NCBI GenBank assembly: GCA_030068075.1
Contig: CM057830.1
Coordinates: 27,622,247 to 27,686,246, forward strand
Length of the DNA stretch: 64,000 nt
Source of the DNA: Paguma larvata
Lineage: Eukaryota; Chordata; Mammalia; Carnivora; Viverridae
Direction of reading: 5' to 3'
In this document: positions 57,526-64,000 of the stretch, in pieces
How positions within the stretch are numbered: position 1 is the first letter of the stretch
Layout: each line of letters starts with the position of its first letter
Program-made: the position numbers and the translations under genes
Notes under the pieces: model-generated
Seen by the model: the letters and a program-made list of their open reading frames with translations, nothing else
The model's database searches: none
Told to the model about the DNA's origin: nothing

Positions 57526-58685
57526 AGTAAAAAGATTAATCTGAAATTGTTAAGCAGTTTAGAGTTGGTGGTGGGGTTATTTCAAAGAAAAATTGTACCA
57601 GATGGTTAAACAGGCAAAGATTATATTCAAGACTATTGCGATAGGGGTCAAAACTACTTCAATAAGGGAAAGAGAATGAACTCAACTCTGCGGAAACAAA
57701 AGGGAGTAAGGATTTTAAGTGCCAGGGCAAGCTATAGGGAATGTACTAGACAATGTTTGGGGGAGGGGGGGTGGGCAGTGGCAGTCAAGGTGATTAGACT
57801 ATCTGTGTTTGCTAATTGTCTCTTATCAAAGTTAGGCTCCCATACTCCCCACAGAGACCAGGCAGTAGGTGACTTATCTTTCTCAAAGATTATGTTTCAA
57901 AGAGAAGTCTCCCAGGTCCTTGAGAAAGATATTCCAGGGTTGTAAAAGTATCAAGTTACTGGGAGAAAATCTGTGTCTCAAAGGGCCAGAGGAAGAATTT
58001 ATAATTCCAAGTTTTTAAGAGTAAATGTATTCAGAAAATGGAGGTTCAGGGCCTACAGTCAAGAAGAAACTTGTCTAAAATTCTGTCAAGCTGCTGGGAA
58101 CATTAAGGTCATCTTGTTAGTGACTAAAATTAGGGAGACCCATGGTAAGGTTATTTTATAGAAGTATAATCAGTGGAAATAGAAGAGAAGGAATGCTTGA
58201 GAAACTTTATAAGAAGAATCAAAAGTAATTATCTGCTTGTTAGATATAGGTAGGAAAGAACAAGAAAGGGTCATTATAAGGTAAATTCAACTAATATCCT
58301 CACGGATGTTGCTTTAAGAAGGATGAAATAAGTAGAAACAATAATCCACTGGTACAAGGTAAGAGTCAAATGGGTGGATTCCCCAGTTAGAAATACTTCT
58401 TTATTGATTCCAGTCATTACTTAGTCAAGGGTTAACAAAACTACAAAATTTGTTATATATTTCTGGCTGGGGATCAAGAAATATCAATTACTTCAACTTA
58501 ATCACTAGTTTATTTCTATGAGATTTTTAAAAACATACTTTGGGGACAAGTAATGAAAGAGTGGTATGCCACTAAAACATTGAAGTGAATGAGCTAATTA
58601 ATTAAATCCTATTTTTCTCTTTTTCAATTTGAAGGAGGGAAAAAAAAGATGGGGACAAATCAAATGGGCAAAAGATAATATTTAC
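57526..58685. other. Unassigned sequence
   Basis: No recognised gene or mobile element. Frames at 57676-57945 and 57973-58161 have no identifiable domain. Confidence 0.5.
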
Positions 58686-58689
58686 ACAC

Positions 58690-58860
58690 CAGTCGTTGTG
58701 GTAAGAGTTTTCTACATTTATCTCATTTAATTCTCACAAACCATGACACATGAGGAAGATATTATTTTCCCCATTCTTCGGATGAAATTCTGTTTACAAG
58801 GTAATATATCAACCAACTGCAGAGTTTACCTTGAATCTCAGTCTGTTGAAATGCAAAAGC
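58690..58860 (-). repeat. MIR SINE, antisense
   Basis: The blocks 'tttatctcatttaattctca', 'ggaagatattattttcccca' and 'ttcttcggatgaaattctg' follow the MIR complement in order and spacing. Confidence 0.72.
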
Positions 58861-61125
58861 CAAACTCTGCTGATACTAGATGCTTGGAATAGGCAGACCT
58901 CAGTGAACAAGAAATTTGGAGAATGAATTAACTAATAACAAGTCCTGCTGACCTAGTAGTAAATTTGTGAGGTCTGGCTAGATTCAAAAGTCCTTGCTCT
59001 ACTAAATATTAAATTACAGGTCCAGGCTCTGCTATTATATACAAATTACTTCTTAAACATCCAATGTTTACAGATCTCTTCAGACTTCAGTTGATGGTAT
59101 TTTTTTCAAGAATTAACTGTTATTACTGTTTTGTCAAACTTTAGAAAGTCCATGCTTTTGTTGGAAGCCAAGTTTAATTTTGATACAATTTTTTGCAACT
59201 ATGCAACTTGGTTGCCCTCTGGAGGCTATTCTTAGGTCTGACTAGGATGTCTTAATTTTAAGAAAAAATTCAAGTCTTAACAATTCAACTCATTTTCAAA
59301 ATGCAAAAAATATGTATGTATGATATACTTTTTAAAGAGTTTCAAAAACATTGAGTTAAAAATGCTCAAAATATTTTACAATGTTGAATTTAACATCTTA
59401 TGGCATAGCATTTTTGAATTCCTGCCCTTTGTTTGGAAATAGAAATAGTCATCATTCCCTTTTTATCATGTAATATCTACCGATAATAAACCCATAATTT
59501 TTTCCTTCCCCGTTAGGAGCACATGAACAATAGTACTATATATTGAATAATAAAGCATATGATACAATACTACACACTCAATTAGTTCCAAGATCTTTAG
59601 TTTTAGGTAAAGATACCAATCTCTAAATTTTCAGATTGCTTTATTTTTTTTTCTTTTTCCCAGAATAAAATGTCAGAGCTTATAAGAATCTTTATAAATG
59701 GAATGGCTCAATAGATAAAAATCTTTTATTCCTTATTTCATTCTTTTTCAGTTTTTTTGTGGACAGTCAAATATTCCAGTTAGTTAAAATTACACAAGAA
59801 GTGTGTTTGCCATATATTGGTGACAGCTGCCATGATTTCACTATAAATCTACACAACGTAAGTAATTATGAGTTGCTGCAGTAAAACCAGTAGTTCTTTA
59901 TTTAAATGAATTTGAATCTTTAAATAACTGAACAGGTAGAGAATTCAGACTCAGCCATGATTTGAGGTGCATTACACAATGAGAGTTTTATTAAAAATCC
60001 TAAAATACAAAGGTGCTATGGAAGTCTCTCTGGTCATCTGAAGGTCACCAGTACCTTTATGTCCCATTGATAAATGTTTCTGTGCAATGTTGTGTGCAAT
60101 GCTGAAATAGTGAGATAGATACATCATGCTTACACCTGACTTCCCTATATCTCCCTCCAGTTACATCCTTCTAATGACTTGGTACAGCTCCAGGGCTCTA
60201 TCCAGCAACAAGGTTAGTGTCAAGCACTGCTCCATTGTACCCACTGGCCTTTAATCCTCCAATTGCCTTGTAATCTCCTCCTTCACACCTTGATACTTAA
60301 AAACGGCACATTTCCTAGGGAAAAGATTTTTAAAGAGTGCTGGATACTTGCTTGAAATGGGAAGGGGAGGATGAAATTTTGGAAGGAAAAATCCAGGGAA
60401 GAGTAACATCTTCCACAAAAATTACAGCGACCATGCAAAGCAAGCCGAGGAATTTAGACTTGTAATTAGTTTACCACTTATGATGCTGAAAAGATAGAGA
60501 ACTCTGGACAGACTAAGAAAGAATCCAGGAGGTAAAATGGAAAAGACTGGTAGTAGATACAATATGATGGATGATGGGAGAGAGTCAAATTAAGGATTAT
60601 TACTATGTGACTGGCTTATAAAATTGGATTAATGGTACCACCAAACTAAGCAAAAAAAAAAAAAAAAAAAGAAGAAGAAGAAGAAAAGAGATTTGGGGGT
60701 TTAGGGTTTAGGGAGACCATGAGTATTTTATGTATATTATACATGAACAAATCTAGACATAAGACCAGGCAACTAGATTTCCAGAATCAGATTAGAGGTC
60801 TCAAATACACATGTATCCAAACTTCATGGGGTTAGTAATTGTGTTTCCATGAAATCATATTCTGAGTTCTGGAGTGAGGGAACATAATGGCATAGAATTG
60901 AATTTTGAAGAACTTCAATAACTAACGTCTGAAGAGAAGATGTACATGCAAGGAAGATAGACAATGAGCTGCCACAGAGATTACAGGAAAATGAGAGGAG
61001 TTTTGAGTCAATGGAAATCAAGTTTCAAAGATGAAAACAACTCCTACGTACAGGTCAAGTAATTTAGAGATTAAATCTTCCCATTGCATCTATAAATTTG
61101 GAAATAACTTATAAAGTAATTTTTG
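58861..61125. other. Unassigned AT-rich sequence
   Basis: No gene or clear mobile element was found. A poly(A)/(gaa)n run lies at 60652-60686 and the two-copy 'gggtttag' at about 60696-60712. Neither belongs to an element that I can name. Confidence 0.5.
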
Positions 61126-61129
61126 TTGA

Positions 61130-62586
61130 GCTTTATTTAGGTATAACTGATAAACAGGAAACAGCACATATTTAATGTATTACAATGCAGTGAGTTTGGA
61201 CATATGCAGACACCCACAAAACCATCAAAACAATCAAAGTAATCAACATATCCATCATCTCCAAGAGCTTTCTTGTGTCCCTTTACTTGTGTGTGTGGTA
61301 AGAACACTTAACATGAAATCTACTCTCTTAATTAATTTTTAACTGCACAATACAGTATTGTTAACTATAGGCACTATGTTGTACAGCAGATCTCTAGAAC
61401 TTACTCATCTTGCATAATGGAAAATTTATACCTGTTTAACAATAGCTCCCTATTTCTTCCTTCCCCTGCCACTGGCAACCATCATTCTATTCTCTGTTTC
61501 TATGACTCTGATTATTTTAGAAACTTCATATAAGTGGAATTATGCAATTCTGTGATTGGCTTATTTCACTTTGCATATTTGTCTTCCAGTATCATCTATG
61601 TTGCCACAAATGGCAGAAATTTATAAAGGCTGAATAATATTCCATAGTAAATATATACCACATTCTTTTATACATTTATCTGTCAATGGACATTTGGAGA
61701 AAAGCTTCTGGACATTGATCTTGGCAATAACTTCTTTTTTTTAAATGTGTATTTATTTTGGAGACAGAGAGAGACTGTGAGTGGGGGAGTGGTGTGGGGG
61801 GGAGACAAAGAATCTCAAGCAGGATCCAGGCTCTGAGCTGTCAGCACAAAGCCTGAGTCGGGGCTTGAACTCACAAGCTGTGAGATCATGATCTGAGCTG
61901 AAGTCAGACACTTGACCAACTGAGCCACCCAGGCACCTCATTGGCAATAATTTCTTAATATGACACCAAAAACACAAGCCACAAAATAAAAAATAAACAA
62001 ATGGATCTACATCAAACCAGAAAGCTTCTGCACAGCAAATGAAATAACCAGTAGAATAGAAATCAACCATAGGAATGGTAGAAAATATTTGCAGATCATA
62101 TATCTGATAAAACGTTAATTTCCAAAAAGGAACTCATGCAATTTGATAGCAAATTAACAAGTAACTTGATCAAAAAATGGGCAAAGGACTTCAACAGATA
62201 TTTCTCCAAAGAAGATGTACAAATAGACAACAAATATATGAAAAGATGCTCAAAATCACTAATAACCAGGAAATACAAATCATAATCACAATGAGATATC
62301 ACCTCACACCTGTTAACGTGGCTCTTACCAAAAAAAAATCAAAAGTAACCAATGTTAGTGAGAATATGGAAAAATTGTAACTCTTACATACTGTTGGTGG
62401 GAATGTAAAATGGTATAGTCACTTGGAAAACAGTATTAAAGTTCCTCAAAAAATTAAAACTAGAATTACAAAATAATCCAAAAACCCCACTCCTGGGTGT
62501 ATATATCCAAAATAAATTGAAATCAAGATATTAAAGAGAGTATATCACCATGTTCATTGAAGTATTATTCACAATTGCCAAAAGAA
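61130..62586 (-). mobile_element. Old L1 with 5' inversion (twin priming), with SINE insertions
   Basis: Positions 61130 to about 61705 are antisense: 3' UTR through the final ORF2 codons, up to 'ctgtcaatggacatttgg'. Positions about 61706-61735 and 61956-62586 are sense: ORF2 from 'ttgatcttggcaataacttc' to 'tattcacaattgcc'. In intact L1, 'cacaattgcc' is followed after a few bases by the complement of 'ggacattt', so the two parts are consecutive pieces with the 5' piece inverted. A SINE (61736-61940) lies near the junction. No clear target duplication survives, as expected for an old copy. Confidence 0.8.
61736..61940 (-). mobile_element. Feline SINE, antisense
   Basis: A full-length antisense copy, with the right end 'tgagccacccaggcacctca'. 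The target duplication 'ttggcaataa(c/t)ttctt' is at 61721-61735 and 61941-61955, inside sense L1 ORF2. Confidence 0.95.
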
Positions 62587-62616
62587 AGAAAGACATTTTT
62601 AAGAATTATTTTAAAG

Positions 62617-62805
62617 GCACACCTGGGTGGTTTAGTCAGTGAAGTGTCTGACTTTGGCTCAGGTCATGATCAGGCTCTGTGCTGATAGCTCACAGTCCAG
62701 AGCCTGCTTCAGATTCTGTGTCTTCCTCTCTCTCTGCCCCTCCCCTGCTCATGCTCTCTCTCTCTCTCTCAAAAATAAATAAACATTTAAAAAATTTAAG
62801 AAAAA
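62617..62805 (+). mobile_element. Feline SINE, sense, lacking the B-box segment
   Basis: The sequence passes from 'ggctcaggtcatgatc' directly to 'aggctctgtgctgatagctc', so about 40 bp including the B-box-like motif are absent. The body and tail are normal. The target duplication 'aa(g)a/gattat(t/c)ttaaa' is at 62602-62616 and 62806-62820. Confidence 0.92.
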
Positions 62806-62820
62806 AAGGATTATCTTAAA

Positions 62821-63420
62821 AACTGTGGCTTTGAAGAAGAAAACAGATGGGGTCATAATTAGTGACAAAGGTTGAGAAATGTTGAGTTTGGTTTTCCTTT
62901 TCTTTTTTTGTTTTATTCTTCTTTATTATTTTTTCCCAATTTGAAAGATGCTACAATGTTTAAAAGCTAAAGGAAAAGATCCAGATAAAGGAAGATACTG
63001 ATCAATATAAGAATTCTGAGAGGATGGAAGGTGATGCAATCCAAATCAGGAGTAAGGAAATTGTGTTTAGTAGGAATAGAGCTTCTGTTCTGTTAAATTA
63101 CCCAAGGAGATAAAGATAGAAGCAGATGTAGTAATTCTATTATGTTCATTAACAGGAAAGTTCCCCTCTAATGTTTTTTATTTTCTTTACTGTGAATTAG
63201 AAGAAATTATCTCCTGATATTACAGCAAATGGCAAGGACATGACCATTTAAGGGTAATACAGAAGAACAGAAAAACATTGTAGAGAGTGGGAGAATGATA
63301 GGTCCAGATTAATGTAGCAGAATTACGGGACAATACTGCAGGAACTTTTAGGTCATAATCATGAATTCATAAAAGAGACAATCTGAACTATTATGTACTT
63401 TTCTTAGGGAGCCTTTGTAA
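62821..63420. other. Unassigned sequence
   Basis: No gene or mobile element was recognised. Confidence 0.5.
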
Positions 63421-63432
63421 GCTGGAGATCAA

Positions 63433-63483
63433 CTAGAATTTAAATAAAACCTTGAAACAAAAAAGAAAAGAAAAGAAAAGAAA
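63433..63483 (+). mobile_element. Hyper-truncated L1 3' tip with an (AAAAG)n tail
   Basis: Only about 25 bp of L1 3' terminus remain ('tagaatttaaataaaacctt'), followed by a tail of about 30 bp with (aaaag)n. Imperfect 12-bp flanks, 'gctggagatcaa' (63421-63432) and 'gttggagaccaa' (63484-63495), look like a target duplication with two mismatches. The match is short, so this is a moderate call. Confidence 0.55.
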
Positions 63484-63495
63484 GTTGGAGACCAA

Positions 63496-64000
63496 GAAAA
63501 GAGAAAGCAGCGGTTTGGATTCATCCAGGACTAGATACAATTAAAAGACATTGGAGCGAAGGAATTTGAGGTATGGACAAATATACTATTTATTAGATAA
63601 TGGACATTGGAATCTAAGAGAATCAGGAGGGATGAAAATGCAATATAGGAAAAAGCAAAGGAATAAATAGATCTGTTTCAAAGTACATCCAAGGTGAGGG
63701 AGTATTCGAAAAACTGGATTACAAAGTGAGAAGTTAGAAGGATAGCATGCTTGTTAATAATTTTGGAAGTGGAGTATGTCATCAGTTTTTAAAGACCATT
63801 TCGTCATCTTTTCCTACTCTGATTTTTATTGTAGAGGACTGACTTCTAAAAACTATATTTCCTAGTATCTACCGACAACTAGCTTCCCATTAATAGTCAG
63901 CACAGGAAGGAGTGGTGACATACGGGAAGATGGGAACAGGGGAGAACCCAGAATGCCCTCTTTGAGTGGTATACACAAATGAGGTTTTGTCTCCTTCATG
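63496..64000. other. Unassigned sequence
   Basis: No gene or mobile element was recognised up to the window end. Confidence 0.5.

Noticed and set aside
60696..60712. Telomere-like 'gggtttagggtttaggg' text
   Set aside because: There are only two degenerate units of seven bases, not the vertebrate ttaggg hexamer array. It is probably chance.

Overview
The window is mammalian nuclear DNA from a carnivore, most likely a felid. The strongest evidence is about two dozen tRNA-Lys-derived SINEs of the feline type. They carry a head related to 'gggtgcctgggtggctcag', a CT-rich body, and a tail ending in 'aaataaataaac' plus poly(A). Carnivore-type L1 LINEs with G-rich 3' UTRs, and older eutherian repeats (L1M, L2, MIR, MER5A, MaLR LTRs), support this. 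I found no host protein-coding exon, tRNA gene, rRNA gene or CRISPR array. Nearly all open frames are short chance frames or lie inside L1, SINE or LTR sequence. The one long frame (585 codons at 48115-49872) is the reverse-transcriptase and C-terminal part of a young L1 ORF2. The window reads as a gene-poor, AT-rich intergenic or deep-intronic segment.

Layout. 1-3.0 kb: AT-rich sequence without a recognisable repeat. 3.0-5.3 kb: old antisense L1 with SINE insertions and a short carnivore L1 3' end. 5.3-10.9 kb: AT-rich, no feature recognised. 10.9-11.4 kb: a SINE inside a SINE. 11.9-15.6 kb: a 5'-inverted (twin-primed) carnivore L1 that later received two SINEs and a second, younger 5'-inverted L1. 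15.6-27.6 kb: mostly unassigned sequence with scattered MIR, L2, SINE and microsatellite pieces. 27.8-30.1 kb: a complete, decayed MaLR (MLT1-like) provirus with two LTRs and a 5-bp target duplication. 30.8-31.7 kb: L2 fragments. 32.2-35.4 kb: a SINE cluster with two SINEs at one target site, then an L1 with two successive 3' ends inside one target-site duplication. 36-41.8 kb: SINEs, old L1, MER5A, L2, a 945-bp solo LTR with a 6-bp target duplication, and a young minus-strand L1 end. 42-46.7 kb: SINE, MIR and unassigned sequence. 47.1-57.1 kb: one old, near full-length L1M in plus orientation, broken by a young 2.6-kb L1, four feline-type SINEs, an older short SINE, CA and GAA arrays, and a local inverted duplication. 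57.2-64 kb: further L1 pieces including a third 5'-inverted copy, SINEs, MIR and unassigned sequence.

These elements do not work together as a pathway. They record layered retrotransposition, and target-site duplications plus nesting give a relative order of insertion. I see no undescribed enzymatic or defence system. The most unusual structure is a ~165-bp inverted copy of L1M ORF2 sequence at 50964-51133, placed ~1.5 kb upstream of its source and flanked by ~64-bp direct repeats, which looks like a template-switch rearrangement. All coordinates, alignments and repeat-family names come from reading by eye; they were not computed.
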